From the NCBI GenBank assembly GCA_964610445.1, contig CAZSVV010000001.1, positions 1 through 64,000 of the forward strand: a DNA stretch of 64,000 nt, given 5' to 3'. Source of the stretch: GWF sp964610445 (GTDB taxonomy: Bacteria; Patescibacteriota; Microgenomatia; UBA1400; UBA12108). A model generated the notes under the pieces. The model ran no database searches. It worked only from the letters and a program-made list of their open reading frames with translations, and was not told the DNA's origin. Every line of letters starts with the position of its first letter. Positions within the stretch are counted from its first letter, which is position 1. Both the position numbers and the translations under genes were made by a program. Positions 51,151 through 60,689 of the stretch are shown piece by piece.

Positions 51151-52479
51151 TTATGATTTCCCTTTAATAAATGCGCGTAGGAGATTGCGAGTCACGAATA
51201 AACCGGTAAAAAGACTAACGAGGATCCCGAGGAAGAGAGTGAGCGCAAAGCCGCGCACGAGACCACTACTATTGAGGAACGACCAATCAAAGGGATTGTA
51301 GAGGATGAATGTCGCCATGAGTGTGGCTGTATTTGCATCTTTGATTGCGTCCCAGGCTTTACCAAAACCTAGCTCTAAACTACTTGCAAATCCATTACCT
51401 TTCCTGCTTTCTTCTTTCATGCGCTCGAAGATTAAGATATTACTATCAACAGCCATACCTATACTTAGGATAAAGCCAGCAAGACCAGGTAGGGTTAAAG
51501 TGATCGGAATAAGCTTGTATAGAGCGAGAGTTAAGATGCCATAGAAAATGAGTCCTATGCTTGCCACAAAACCTAGCGAACCATAATTGAGGATCATAAA
51601 TAGCGCAACCAGCGCGAGCCCTACCCCACCAGCCGTCAGACTAGCCCTAACACTGCCTTCGCCAAGAGATGGGGCCACGTTTTGTTGCTTGAGGATGGAG
51701 ACGCTCACTGGGAGTGCGCCGGCGTTTAATGTGAGGACGATATTCTGCACCTCTTCGAGAGTAAAGGTTCCGTTAATAACTGCGGTTCCACCGGATATCT
51801 TAGTCTGTACGATTGGGGCTGAGAGCGGCATGTCGTCCATAAATATACCAATGGGCTTACCAACATTGGCTTCGGTTAAGGTCTCAAACTTTTTCCCGCC
51901 TTCTTCGCTGAACTGCAAACTTACTTCGGGATCCCCTGTCTCAGGATTAAATGACACCGTTGCCCGTTTGAGATCGGAGCCAGTCAGACTAGTTGAGACA
52001 AAGTCGGCATAGGTCGCGCTATCTGTTGCGTCTTTGGGTAGCTGCCTAAAATCTAGCTTGGCGGTACTACCGATGAGCGCTAGTGCCTCATCGGGATTGT
52101 CTATCCCTGGCATCGCTACTGAGAGGCGGTAGTTGCCACCACTCGTGATTGTTTTGACAGTCGCCTCGGCAACCCCATACATGTCGACGCGGCGGGCTAT
52201 AACTTCCCTAACTGAGTTGAGAGCGTCTGTGCGATCTACCTCAGCTATATTTGCCATATCTGCTTCGAGCGTAACTTCGGTACCCCCCCGGAGGTCTAGT
52301 CCCAGCTTGAGCTCTAGGTCCCTAGTCCAGTTGCCAACCTTAAGGACTGGCGAGCTGATAGTTGCATTAAATGTCTTGCCAAACAGGGTTGCGCTAATGG
52401 GGTAGTTTTTGGGAGCTGCTAAAACGAGGGAGACTGCAAAGATGACTGCGATGATAAAGAGGTTTCTTTTTAATTTCAT
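51151..52479 (-). CDS. secD: Protein translocase subunit SecD
   Basis: 442 residues. LGLDLRGGTEVTLEAD after TM1, a large periplasmic part, and AGFILSIGMAVDSNILIFERMKEE in the membrane core are typical. I chose the ATG at 52479 (MKLKRNLFII) because the longer in-frame start overlaps the AbrB gene and TAATAT lies 7 nt upstream. Paired with secF. Confidence 0.93.
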   Translation of the reverse strand: MKLKRNLFIIAVIFAVSLVLAAPKNYPISATLFGKTFNATISSPVLKVGNWTRDLELKLGLDLRGGTEVTLEADMANIAEVDRTDALNSVREVIARRVDMYGVAEATVKTITSGGNYRLSVAMPGIDNPDEALALIGSTAKLDFRQLPKDATDSATYADFVSTSLTGSDLKRATVSFNPETGDPEVSLQFSEEGGKKFETLTEANVGKPIGIFMDDMPLSAPIVQTKISGGTAVINGTFTLEEVQNIVLTLNAGALPVSVSILKQQNVAPSLGEGSVRASLTAGGVGLALVALFMILNYGSLGFVASIGLIFYGILTLALYKLIPITLTLPGLAGFILSIGMAVDSNILIFERMKEESRKGNGFASSLELGFGKAWDAIKDANTATLMATFILYNPFDWSFLNSSGLVRGFALTLFLGILVSLFTGLFVTRNLLRAFIKGKS

Positions 52480-52516
52480 ATACAAGATATTAGGATAGCA
52501 TGGCTTAGGCTTAATG

Positions 52517-52708
52517 TCATGAACCCCCACCAAGTTTGAGTTGTCGGGTAGAAGGGAAGCTAACTACTAGCTGCTGTGAAACTTCTTCGTAGCTAAGATT
52601 AACCTGGTCACCCTCTTCGAGCGATAGCGCTTTGATCACGCTAGTTGGGACAATGATCCCTTTGGAGTTACCGATACGAGTTATCTTGGTTGTAATCTTG
52701 TCGGACAT
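52517..52708 (-). CDS. AbrB/SpoVT-type swapped-hairpin DNA-binding protein
   Basis: 63 residues. ITRIGNSKGIIVPTSVIKAL, then LEEGDQVNLSYEE matches the AbrB/MazE fold. No toxin gene adjoins it, so it is more likely a transcription factor than an antitoxin. It follows the winged-helix/NTase-like gene by 6 bp. Confidence 0.8.
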   Translation of the reverse strand: MSDKITTKITRIGNSKGIIVPTSVIKALSLEEGDQVNLSYEEVSQQLVVSFPSTRQLKLGGGS

Positions 52709-52714
52709 ATAAAA

Positions 52715-53296
52715 TCAGGCAACTAATTCTTCTTCATCACCTATGATCATGATCCGTGAGCTCTCGAGGATCCGGGCAATAAATGGATCGTTGTGAGTTT
52801 TGCGATAGCTTAGTTCATCCTCGGTCATTACGGTGTAGTTGATCTCTCTTGATAACTTGGCCTCTGACTCTCTGATTAGCTCGGCCAGCTGAGGGAGGAT
52901 AACGTCACCGACGATTAATAGGTCGACTGTATCTTTGGCTCTAGGCATGTGCCTCATAAAGCGGCCCGAGATCATCGCGTATTTGATATGGCCTAGTTTT
53001 GGCGCTGCCTTACTGATTGCTGCCCCGAGCCCGCTACATTTGCCCACCATACTTACTAGTTCTTTGTGAAAGAGATAATTTTTGTTAAAGATGTAGTAAA
53101 TCCTGTTGCCCCTCTTCTCTTCTTTGAGCATCCCGTGACTGGTCAGGTGGATGAGCTCACGTCTAACGGCGTTAATCTCTTCGTCAACCCGACGAGTCAG
53201 CTCTCTGATATAGAACATCTCGGCAGGGTTACTCAAAAACTCAGTGATTAGCTTTACTCTAACTTTTGAAACAACAAAATCTTGCATTGATGACAT
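52715..53296 (-). CDS. Winged-helix protein with degenerate nucleotidyltransferase-like domain
   Basis: About 193 residues. Residues to about 75 form a winged helix (MFYIRELTRRVDEEINAVRREL, KRGNRIYYIFNKN). The rest resembles a nucleotidyltransferase fold (YAMISGRFMRHMPRAKDTVDLLIVGD) in which the catalytic G-S and D-x-D are largely lost, with late INYTVMTEDELSYRK. Probably a regulator. ATG at 53296 preceded by GGGAG. Forms a pair with the AbrB-like gene. Confidence 0.65.
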   Translation of the reverse strand: MSSMQDFVVSKVRVKLITEFLSNPAEMFYIRELTRRVDEEINAVRRELIHLTSHGMLKEEKRGNRIYYIFNKNYLFHKELVSMVGKCSGLGAAISKAAPKLGHIKYAMISGRFMRHMPRAKDTVDLLIVGDVILPQLAELIRESEAKLSREINYTVMTEDELSYRKTHNDPFIARILESSRIMIIGDEEELVA

Positions 53297-53399
53297 AAAC
53301 AACTCCCATACATTTAGTTGATATAGATATAGTGTAGCTTAAAATTACTCGAACACAAATCTACATCAAAGACGTAAAACTAGATGTAACTAGCTCTTA

Positions 53400-54626
53400 C
53401 TAGTATGTCACTGTGTTGTCGATTGGCAGGATCTCGATCCAGAGGGTGCCTCTGTTAAAGGAGACTGGTTTGCCTTTGCCATCCTTAAAGACAGTTCGGC
53501 TCTCGCGATCTTTTTTGCTCCAGGTAATCTCGGTTGCGGTCCCATCTTGGAAGAGGATACCTTCACCACTGCCGATTACTTCGTAGAGCATGTGTTTGTG
53601 ATCATCAAGTGGTCCTAGCTCCTTGGTGAACTGCACGAGGACTGCCTTGGCACTAAACTGTTTGTCATCATTCCTATCTTTGTGTGCTGCGTCCCCATTG
53701 GTGCGGACATACATATTGGTTGACTTGTTATAGTCCCAGGTCACATCAAAGTCGTGGTAGCTCTCCCAGAAACCGAAAGTGATTTTGGCGACGTCGCCAC
53801 GAGCGCTCTCTGCTGCATCATCTTTCCAGGTCCATTTGGTAAAGCCATCTTTCCAGTCTAGCTTGGCGTTCTTGGGCATTAGATCCTTTGGTGCCATATT
53901 GGTCCAGCCACGAGTGCCGGCAGCATATTTCCAGAGTTTGTCGGTACTACTGTACATAGTATGCTCAGTAGCGACTGTCCTACCCATCCGCTCGTAGTCG
54001 CGCCAGAAAGTGGGGAAGCCGATACTAAACTGATTGAGATCATTGCCAGTCCTACCTACCCATCCGTACGAGCTTAGTTGCTCAAGAGCTTGGACACTCT
54101 TGTGAGATGTGCAGGTCTTGCCGCCATCGGCACTACTACAGTTGGCACCTCCTACGTGAGCATAGAGTGGGTAGTTATATTCGGAGGCTAGATTAACAAA
54201 GGTAGTGCGAGCTGAGCGCACAGGACCGACGATGGTGTCAGCTTTGGCTACGCCACACAAGTAAACTGCACCAAAGCGAGTGATACCACCCTCGGCTACT
54301 GCTTCGTAGACGATGTCAGCACTGCCGAGACCTGACTGAGGTCTAGCATCGACTGAGTTCTCGATCATTACGTAGAGTGGTCTCCTAGACTCCCAGATCT
54401 TTTGTTCTGCTGTTGTGTACATGGCACCGTTAAGGGGACACTCGGCAGTACGAGGAGCTGAGGGGTCGATGTTTAGACCACCACCTGCAGTTGGAGTAGT
54501 GATAGGTGTGATTGGACCAGCAGAGTCTGGAGTGTAGAGATAGAGGGTCATGCCATAACTAACACCAGTCGACATACCAAAGGCAACAAGCGCGATTAGT
54601 AATGATTTGAGTATTGGGTTGTTCAT
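53400..54626 (-). CDS. DUF3048 exported protein
   Basis: 408 residues. An N-terminal hydrophobic signal or anchor (about 7-30), then RRPLYVMIENSVDARPQSGL, ADIVYEAVAEGGITRF and VGPVRSARTTFVNLASEY, the DUF3048/YerB signature. Function unknown. Possibly attached to the cell surface. Confidence 0.88.
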   Translation of the reverse strand: MNNPILKSLLIALVAFGMSTGVSYGMTLYLYTPDSAGPITPITTPTAGGGLNIDPSAPRTAECPLNGAMYTTAEQKIWESRRPLYVMIENSVDARPQSGLGSADIVYEAVAEGGITRFGAVYLCGVAKADTIVGPVRSARTTFVNLASEYNYPLYAHVGGANCSSADGGKTCTSHKSVQALEQLSSYGWVGRTGNDLNQFSIGFPTFWRDYERMGRTVATEHTMYSSTDKLWKYAAGTRGWTNMAPKDLMPKNAKLDWKDGFTKWTWKDDAAESARGDVAKITFGFWESYHDFDVTWDYNKSTNMYVRTNGDAAHKDRNDDKQFSAKAVLVQFTKELGPLDDHKHMLYEVIGSGEGILFQDGTATEITWSKKDRESRTVFKDGKGKPVSFNRGTLWIEILPIDNTVTY

Positions 54627-54640
54627 AAATTATTTTTTCC

Positions 54641-55102
54641 TTAACGCTTGATAATCTTTTGCTCATCTGTCGAGAGAGGGTGGTCTAATCCTACTCCCCC
54701 TTTGACTGATTTTACATAGAAACGAGTATTTTCTCTACTATGCAGTGATGTTATGACTATACCATCTTTGTTGCCATCGAGTATGGCGAGGAGAAAACTC
54801 TGGTCTCCGCCTGTATCTCCAAAAGGGTTGAAACGCTTAAGCGTCAGAGTCTGCAGGTGGGTTTTGATCTTAGACTCTAGGGAGGCTAGTTCTTTTTTGG
54901 TGATAGCGTTGCCCCTCTCGTGTTCACTCAAGGTTTTTTGGATACCCTCGAGAGCTTTGATGAGGTTTTTTGGCTCGACACCGTGAGTCAGATTGGTATA
55001 GTGCCGAGTCATTCGGCGCAGTGAAAAAAAGATAACAAATGTAAACACCAGGTTAAAACCCAGAATTGCGAGTATAACCATTAATTCGGGAGACAGAGTC
55101 AT
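54641..55102 (-). CDS. DUF4446 protein
   Basis: 153 residues. One N-terminal transmembrane helix (about 8-27), a coiled-coil-like stretch, then RFNPFGDTGGDQSFLLAILD and IVITSLHSRENTRFYVK, which define DUF4446. Function unknown. In the same orientation as the DUF3048 gene, 14 bp upstream of it. Confidence 0.88.
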   Translation of the reverse strand: MTLSPELMVILAILGFNLVFTFVIFFSLRRMTRHYTNLTHGVEPKNLIKALEGIQKTLSEHERGNAITKKELASLESKIKTHLQTLTLKRFNPFGDTGGDQSFLLAILDGNKDGIVITSLHSRENTRFYVKSVKGGVGLDHPLSTDEQKIIKR

Positions 55103-55125
55103 AAAATGTATGATAGCATGAAGCT

Positions 55126-55722
55126 ATGGCGTTAGTTAGTTATGACCCTCACACGAGCGAAAATGTGGTTGACTCTAGTTCTAAATGGAGTGCCATTATC
55201 AAAGTGGCATCACTATTTGGATTTGCAGTTATTATCGGAGGGTTTTTGCTCATCCGCAAATTGGGTGGAGGAGGAGTGAACCAGGTCTCTGTTTCTAACA
55301 ACTTTGGGGTGATCGAGTTTAAGGTCCCTTACAAAAACACTCTTTACGAAAATTTTGGATTTGTTCAAGAACCCAAGATTACGATGCCACTTAAGACTAC
55401 GGCTGGATATGTGGATACCACCTTCCTACTAGACTCAGGTGCAGTCGTCTCTACCCTGCCACTACAAGCGGCGCACGATACAGGAGTAGACCTCGCTAGA
55501 GCTAAGCGCATTACACTACAGGGATTCTCGGGAGTTCCAGCATTTGCATATATGGACCGGATAATAGTACAGATCGGGGGAGTAGATTTTGAGTTCCCCG
55601 CCACCTTTACCGAGTCCAATGCGACTACTTACATATTAGGTAGAAAAGGGCTGTTTGATGACTTTACTATCAACTTTGATCACGAAAACCGTGTTATTAC
55701 TATTAAAGGAAAGTCTAGTTAA
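55126..55722 (+). CDS. Membrane-anchored retropepsin-like aspartic protease
   Basis: 198 residues. One transmembrane helix (about 28-46), then a single-lobe aspartyl-protease domain with FLLDSGAVVSTLP (the D-S-G active-site triad near 103-105) and a late ILGRKGLFDDFTINFD. A dimer would be required for activity. The substrate is unknown. TATGAT lies 11 nt upstream of the ATG. Confidence 0.8.
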   Translation: MALVSYDPHTSENVVDSSSKWSAIIKVASLFGFAVIIGGFLLIRKLGGGGVNQVSVSNNFGVIEFKVPYKNTLYENFGFVQEPKITMPLKTTAGYVDTTFLLDSGAVVSTLPLQAAHDTGVDLARAKRITLQGFSGVPAFAYMDRIIVQIGGVDFEFPATFTESNATTYILGRKGLFDDFTINFDHENRVITIKGKSS

Positions 55723-55755
55723 CGATACTAAGTGAGCTATAATGAGAGGAACTCT

Positions 55756-56571
55756 ATGACAGAAAACATCTATGACCGCATCAATCGAACGCTCTCCTGG
55801 AAGAGAGTCCTCACCTTTAACGTGGGATTATTTTTGGTGCTAATTATCCCTTTGTCTGTTAACCTAGCGCAAGAAGATACCGAAAATAGATCTGGGGCAG
55901 CAGGCGAGATCGAAGTACCCGTGGTCACTCCACCCCCATCATACCCAGTTGAATCTCCAAGGCTCGACCGAGTGAGTATGTTTTTTGGCAAAAAGGGTGA
56001 CACCGTAGTTTTGATCGGCAATAACTTTGGCGACTACCAATGGGGTAGCTCAGTATATGTAGGTAACGTCCAAGCAGAGACTGAATCTATCGTCAGATGG
56101 AGCAATAGCATTATCGAAGTTAAGATCCCAGAGAGTGCGCGAAGCGGGAAAGTCTGGGTAGCGGTAAATGGAAAAGAGGCTGCATGGGATGGGAACTTGC
56201 TAATTTATGATGATGTTTCGAGCACCAAAGTAGGACTAGTAAGAGTCAGTGCTAACGAAGCGCAGTTTAGTGTAACTGGCTCATCCTCATACTCTAGTGG
56301 GATGGTAGAGCTTGGCTATGTATCTGAACCCCTAGTAGTTACTGCTCTTGGTAGCACTACAATAGATAGTCAGACACCTGGAGCTGATGCACTAGGCAAA
56401 AAGATGCAGATCCGATTTAGTAATAATGGCAACTCTTCGCAACAGCCAATCTTTAGTATCTCTCACACGGGAATTGGGGCAATTGATCTAGTGAGAGTAG
56501 AACTCTATAGCGACAATGGTAGTCCCCTACCCATCTACGCCGATCCACTGTCAATGAAGGTGTTACCCTAA
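55756..56571 (+). CDS. Membrane-anchored IPT/TIG-domain protein
   Basis: 271 residues. One N-terminal transmembrane helix (about 22-42), a proline-rich linker, then an IPT/TIG immunoglobulin-like domain (GDTVVLIGNNFGDYQWGSSV, SIIEVKIPESARSGKVWVAV) and a second beta-rich part. Probably a cell-surface protein. The ATG at 55756 was chosen for the AGAGGA site 5 nt upstream. Overlaps convergent uppP by 4 bp. Confidence 0.75.
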   Translation: MTENIYDRINRTLSWKRVLTFNVGLFLVLIIPLSVNLAQEDTENRSGAAGEIEVPVVTPPPSYPVESPRLDRVSMFFGKKGDTVVLIGNNFGDYQWGSSVYVGNVQAETESIVRWSNSIIEVKIPESARSGKVWVAVNGKEAAWDGNLLIYDDVSSTKVGLVRVSANEAQFSVTGSSSYSSGMVELGYVSEPLVVTALGSTTIDSQTPGADALGKKMQIRFSNNGNSSQQPIFSISHTGIGAIDLVRVELYSDNGSPLPIYADPLSMKVLP

Positions 56572-57347
56572 AGTAGGTAATAAAGTATCACAACTGCCAC
56601 CAATCTGTAGTAGCCGAAAATCGCGAGTGAGTGAGAACTTAGATAGTTAATTAGCCATTTCATGACCCAAAGAGCAGATAAGAATGCACTCGCTGTACCG
56701 AGCAGTAAATATAGTACTTGATCAGGTGTAATCACTTTGAGCAGTTCCATGTTTTGATAGAGATCTAAGCCAGTAGCTGCCAGAATGGTTGGGAGCGAGA
56801 GCATAAAGGCGTACTCAGCTGCACTAGTGCGAGAGTAGCCTAAGATCAGCATTCCAAAGAGGATCGAGCCGGAACGTGAGACACCGGGGATTACAGAGAA
56901 CACCTGAAAAAGCCCTATCAAAACAGCATTTCTGACGCTAATTTCTGTGAGAGTTTTTTTAAGAATAATCTTATGCTTTGACAGATACCACTCTAGTCCT
57001 AAAAATAGTAGTCCGACGAGACCAAAAACACTCAACTGTAGAATGGTATTTTCAAAAAAGTAGCCTTTGATTATTTTGTAGAGGATCATTCCGATAACCG
57101 CTGTTGGGATGAATGAATATACTAGTTTGGTCTGGAGCGCGCGGCTCTTAATTAGCATATTTTTGTATAGCCACAATATCGAGAGAATTGCTCCTGACTG
57201 AATGACTACTTCAAAGAGCTTGAGGAAATCGGACTGAGGCAAACCTAGTAAACGTGAAGCGGCAATTAAGTGGAAAGTTGAGGAGACAGGAATAAACTCG
57301 GTTAAACCTTCTACTAGCCCCAAGATAATACTATAGAGCGCTGTCAT
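56568..57347 (-). CDS. uppP: Undecaprenyl-diphosphatase UppP (BacA)
   Basis: 259 residues, about eight transmembrane helices. GLVEGLTEFIPVSSTFHL holds E-x3-E and PVSS of the active site; PGVSRSGSILFG is the second motif. It recycles the lipid carrier of cell-wall synthesis, linking to the carboxypeptidase at 45082. Confidence 0.92.
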   Translation of the reverse strand: MTALYSIILGLVEGLTEFIPVSSTFHLIAASRLLGLPQSDFLKLFEVVIQSGAILSILWLYKNMLIKSRALQTKLVYSFIPTAVIGMILYKIIKGYFFENTILQLSVFGLVGLLFLGLEWYLSKHKIILKKTLTEISVRNAVLIGLFQVFSVIPGVSRSGSILFGMLILGYSRTSAAEYAFMLSLPTILAATGLDLYQNMELLKVITPDQVLYLLLGTASAFLSALWVMKWLINYLSSHSLAIFGYYRLVAVVILYYLL

Positions 57348-57355
57348 AGAAACGA

Positions 57356-58048
57356 TTAGTCTCTAAGTTCTTTTTGAACCTGCTTATACCACTCACCGAG
57401 AATTTTGCTAACCAGATCCTTGGCACCGAGGCCGATTGCGAGTCCGAACCCGAGCGAGAGCATAGAGACAAAGCCAATAAACAAAATGTTGATAAAGCTC
57501 GCAGCGATATTTAGCTCAGAGAGCGCAGCGAGGATCGCGATAGTCACGACAGTGTAGCTACTAACTTTGCCCATCAAGCGAGCAGTCTTGAGATCGATCG
57601 ATGACAATGATCCTTTGACTAGTCCTTCGACGAGTCCCGCTAAGAGTACGCCGAGTGCTAGGACAAGGACGGCTGAGACGACACTAGGCACGTAGCTGAG
57701 GACTCCAGTTAAGACAACTGCTACTGAGCTTAGGCCTGCAATACTCGTGGCACTGATAAAGAAAGTGATCACGATGATCCATTTAAATGCGGCTGCAATT
57801 AGATCTTCTAGTTTATGTGTGATCTCGGCTTTTTTGAGAAAAAGCTGGAACTTGCTATCACTTACCAGTTGGTCAAACTTTACGAGACGAAGAGCTTTGG
57901 TTATAAGTTTGGAGACATAGTTACCAATCATGACCCCTAAGATAGCGATCAGGATCGCAAAAACTACTCGCGGGATGTATGCGACTAATGAACCCATTGT
58001 TTGATCCCAGGCGATATTGAGACTGCGTGTCCAGAGATTAAAGTCCAT
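57356..58048 (-). CDS. Conserved TM-helix-repeat membrane protein (mechanosensitive-channel related)
   Basis: 230 residues from the ATG at 58048, chosen for AAGGGAGGT just upstream. Four to five membrane helices with the repeated pattern of the TM_helix (PF05552) family, for example LGVLLAGLVEGLVKG and LSLGFGLAIGLGAKDLVSKILG, the latter MscS-like. Ion conduction is possible but not shown. Confidence 0.75.
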   Translation of the reverse strand: MDFNLWTRSLNIAWDQTMGSLVAYIPRVVFAILIAILGVMIGNYVSKLITKALRLVKFDQLVSDSKFQLFLKKAEITHKLEDLIAAAFKWIIVITFFISATSIAGLSSVAVVLTGVLSYVPSVVSAVLVLALGVLLAGLVEGLVKGSLSSIDLKTARLMGKVSSYTVVTIAILAALSELNIAASFINILFIGFVSMLSLGFGLAIGLGAKDLVSKILGEWYKQVQKELRD

Positions 58049-58064
58049 ATAATACCTCCCTTGA

Positions 58065-59042
58065 TTATTTGATTGATAACTCAGCAATAACTGTTTTGGA
58101 GACCAGATATATTGGCATAGCGAGTATTGCCCCGACTATCCCACCCAAGGTATAACCTGAGAGTAGAACTAGGATAGTGATGAGTGGAGCTGTGCCTGTA
58201 GCTGACTGCATGACTCTAGGAACAATAAGATTATTCTCGAGCTGCTGGATCAGGATATTTAGAGCAAGTGCTCCCATACCGACGACTGGGGAGATAGAGA
58301 ATCCGATAATAATAGGTGGGATTGCCGAGATTATTGGACCTAGGTTGGGGATCGCCTCGAGTAATGCGGCAAGCGTTGCGAGTGGGAGTGCATAAGGGAT
58401 CCCAAGTGCTAGTAAGCCGATGTATGTCATAACTCCGATCACTACCATGAGGGTTAGCTGTCCTCTGACCCAGCCTCCTACCTGACCTTCGATAGCGTGA
58501 ACGAGCCGTTCTGCACGCTGTTCGGCGTCTTTGTTGTCAAATAGGCGCAAGAGATATTTGTGGAGGTGAGGTCTCTCGATAATCAGATAGTAGGTCATAA
58601 AGAAGACCACAAGGACGTTTAGTAAATTGCCCAGCGTACCGGTAGCGATCCTTAGGATGTTACTGGGTAGCGAGCTAAAATATCCACCGGTTAAGCTCGT
58701 ATTAAAGTCGGTGTTGAAGACCTTCTCTAGATTGTTGAGATAGGTAGGTAGTGACTGGGTGAGACCACTAGTCTGCGACACAACCGCTGGGATTAGAGAT
58801 GCGACTAGAGTCGAGAAGAGTGTGACAATTGCGACGTAGACTAAAAGCACAGTGATGATAACGGGGATACGCAGTTTGTGAGTGTATCTAACGAGTGCGT
58901 TGATAGCAGTCATTAAAATAAATGAAACAAAAACAAGCACCAAGATACTACGGAGCTGGTATGTCGCGTAGATAGCTAGTAGTGTACCAATAATATAAAA
59001 AACACTTTTGGGGGTTATCTCAACATGATAAGTATTGCTCAT
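58065..59042 (-). CDS. AI-2E/PerM-family permease
   Basis: 325 residues, about eight transmembrane helices with a large extracytoplasmic loop (about 75-145). LLEAIPNLGPIISAIPPIIIG and a late TGTAPLITILVLLSGYTLGGIVGAILAMP are family hallmarks. AI-2E proteins are thought to export small molecules or ions. SD GGAG precedes the ATG. Overlaps miaA by 23 bp. Confidence 0.88.
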   Translation of the reverse strand: MSNTYHVEITPKSVFYIIGTLLAIYATYQLRSILVLVFVSFILMTAINALVRYTHKLRIPVIITVLLVYVAIVTLFSTLVASLIPAVVSQTSGLTQSLPTYLNNLEKVFNTDFNTSLTGGYFSSLPSNILRIATGTLGNLLNVLVVFFMTYYLIIERPHLHKYLLRLFDNKDAEQRAERLVHAIEGQVGGWVRGQLTLMVVIGVMTYIGLLALGIPYALPLATLAALLEAIPNLGPIISAIPPIIIGFSISPVVGMGALALNILIQQLENNLIVPRVMQSATGTAPLITILVLLSGYTLGGIVGAILAMPIYLVSKTVIAELSIK

Positions 59043-59892
59043 ATATCTCCTCTATAGCCATTCTACCACGATCATACCAGACCACGTTTTGTTTGCGAAA
59101 AAAGGTTAACTGTCTCTTGGTGTAGCTGACTTCGGCACTCACCCAGTCATCTACCAGCTGTTGTTCGGTTAGTGCACCTTTTAGAAATCTAGAAATTTGG
59201 TCATAACCTAGAGCACTTAGACTAGGAGTATTTGGATCGACCTGATTTAGTAGATTTTGAGTTTCTGTAACTGCACCACTTTTGAGACGAGAGATCACTC
59301 GCTCTCTAATTTTTTGCTCCTGAAGATTTTGATCTTTGTAATAAAGTGCGATCATCGGCTTGAGATCGGGAATTCCTTTTTGACTAACTGAGATATTTGA
59401 TTGGGCCACCTCGATGGCGCGGATTAATCTCCGTGGATTGTTTTGATCAGAGTGATTAAAGCGGTCAAATCTGGCTGGGTCCTGACTCTTTAGCAAATCT
59501 TGTAACTCACTCACTCCCAGTCCCTCCAGCTGACTCCTAAGCCCTGGGTTGATAGGCACCGACATAGTTTCGATACCATGAGTTAGAGCTCTTATATAAA
59601 ATCCAGTTCCCCCGACTACTATCACCTGAAGACCATCTTCCTTTGCTTGGTTGATTACTGGGATAACATTCTCGTACCACACGCTAACTGAGCAGGAACT
59701 CCCAGGGTCCACCAAATCTATACCATGAATTTTTACATTTTTGGGATGATCTTTGCCGGTCACTATATCCATCCCACGATAGACTTGCCTACTATCCGCA
59801 GAGATGATCACACTCTTTTGACGACTTGCGATATGGGTAGCTAGTGCTGTTTTGCCACTTCCTGTAGTTCCGACAATATAAATAGTGTCCAT
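59020..59892 (-). CDS. miaA: tRNA dimethylallyltransferase MiaA
   Basis: 290 residues. P-loop GTTGSGKTALA (about 8-18), SADSRQVYRGMDIVTGK and GGTGFYIRAL are MiaA motifs. It adds an isopentenyl group to A37 of UNN-reading tRNAs. The ATG at 59892 is used; a TTG three codons earlier overlaps the ABC permease stop. Confidence 0.92.
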   Translation of the reverse strand: MDTIYIVGTTGSGKTALATHIASRQKSVIISADSRQVYRGMDIVTGKDHPKNVKIHGIDLVDPGSSCSVSVWYENVIPVINQAKEDGLQVIVVGGTGFYIRALTHGIETMSVPINPGLRSQLEGLGVSELQDLLKSQDPARFDRFNHSDQNNPRRLIRAIEVAQSNISVSQKGIPDLKPMIALYYKDQNLQEQKIRERVISRLKSGAVTETQNLLNQVDPNTPSLSALGYDQISRFLKGALTEQQLVDDWVSAEVSYTKRQLTFFRKQNVVWYDRGRMAIEEIYEQYLSC

Positions 59893-59893
59893 G

Positions 59894-60688
59894 TTACTCA
59901 ACCGAGATCAAGCCGCGCTTGAGGATGTGGCGATAACTCCGAGCGAGCATCCAGAGAGCTAAAGCAAGATATATAAGACAAAGGATGCTTGGCATTATAA
60001 GGTTTGTTAGTGGGACAGAGACGCCCGCGATCTCGCTGCGCATTGCCTCAAAAACATAGCTTGCGGGGACATACCGAGACACAGTTTGTGCCCAGCTAGG
60101 GAGAGTATCTATAGAATAATAGACGCCAACAAAAGGTGAGACTAAGTGGATCGCAGTCCAAGCGAGTGTCTGGATCTTGGTGCCGTAGCGCATGATGATG
60201 CCTGCGATAAGTAAGCCAAAAACCCACCCAAAGATCATAAGGAGTCCTGCCCAAGGGAGCAATTTGATACCTATGGTATAGATATTGGTTTGATAGAGGA
60301 GAATTGCAACGAGACTAGCAAAACCAAAAGACACAGCTGCTTTGATAATGCCGATCAGCATGAGTGTTACTACCCATTCCATAAACTTGACTGGAGTAGC
60401 AAAAAGATTGACCAAATTACGGTTCCAGAGATCTTCGAGCAGGCTAACCGTGATCTCATACTGTCCACGCCACGGAAATATCCAGAGCATGATGCCACCT
60501 AAGAGAGCTAGGATCACTGTATTATTTAATGCCCCAGTTTTGACCAAGTATTGACTAGTTAGTCCCCACATTAGTAGGTCGACAACTGGCCAAAAGAACA
60601 TATCGGTCAGGCGATNNNNNNNNNNGTAAGAGCGCAAGAGGTTATAGTAATACCTTAAAAATAATCCCCAAAGTCTGTGCATTTTCAT
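59894..60688 (-). CDS. ABC-2 type permease
   Basis: About 264 residues, six hydrophobic segments. RLTDMFFWPVVDLLMWG near the N-terminus and PFVGVYYSIDTLPSWAQ with RYVPASYVFE are ABC-2 permease features. The 10-N gap at 60616-60625 lies after residue 21; the frame is kept across it. It follows the ATPase gene by 1 bp and forms an exporter with it. Confidence 0.85.
   Translation of the reverse strand: MKMHRLWGLFLRYYYNLLRSYXXXXRLTDMFFWPVVDLLMWGLTSQYLVKTGALNNTVILALLGGIMLWIFPWRGQYEITVSLLEDLWNRNLVNLFATPVKFMEWVVTLMLIGIIKAAVSFGFASLVAILLYQTNIYTIGIKLLPWAGLLMIFGWVFGLLIAGIIMRYGTKIQTLAWTAIHLVSPFVGVYYSIDTLPSWAQTVSRYVPASYVFEAMRSEIAGVSVPLTNLIMPSILCLIYLALALWMLARSYRHILKRGLISVE
60616..60625. other. Assembly gap (10 N) in the ABC-2 permease gene
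   Basis: Ten N, frame preserved on both sides. Confidence 0.95.
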
Positions 60689-60689
60689 A

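Noticed and set aside
52517..52708. AbrB-like gene as antitoxin of a toxin-antitoxin pair
   Set aside because: Neither neighbour is a recognisable toxin: one side is secD, the other a winged-helix protein with a degenerate NTase-like domain.
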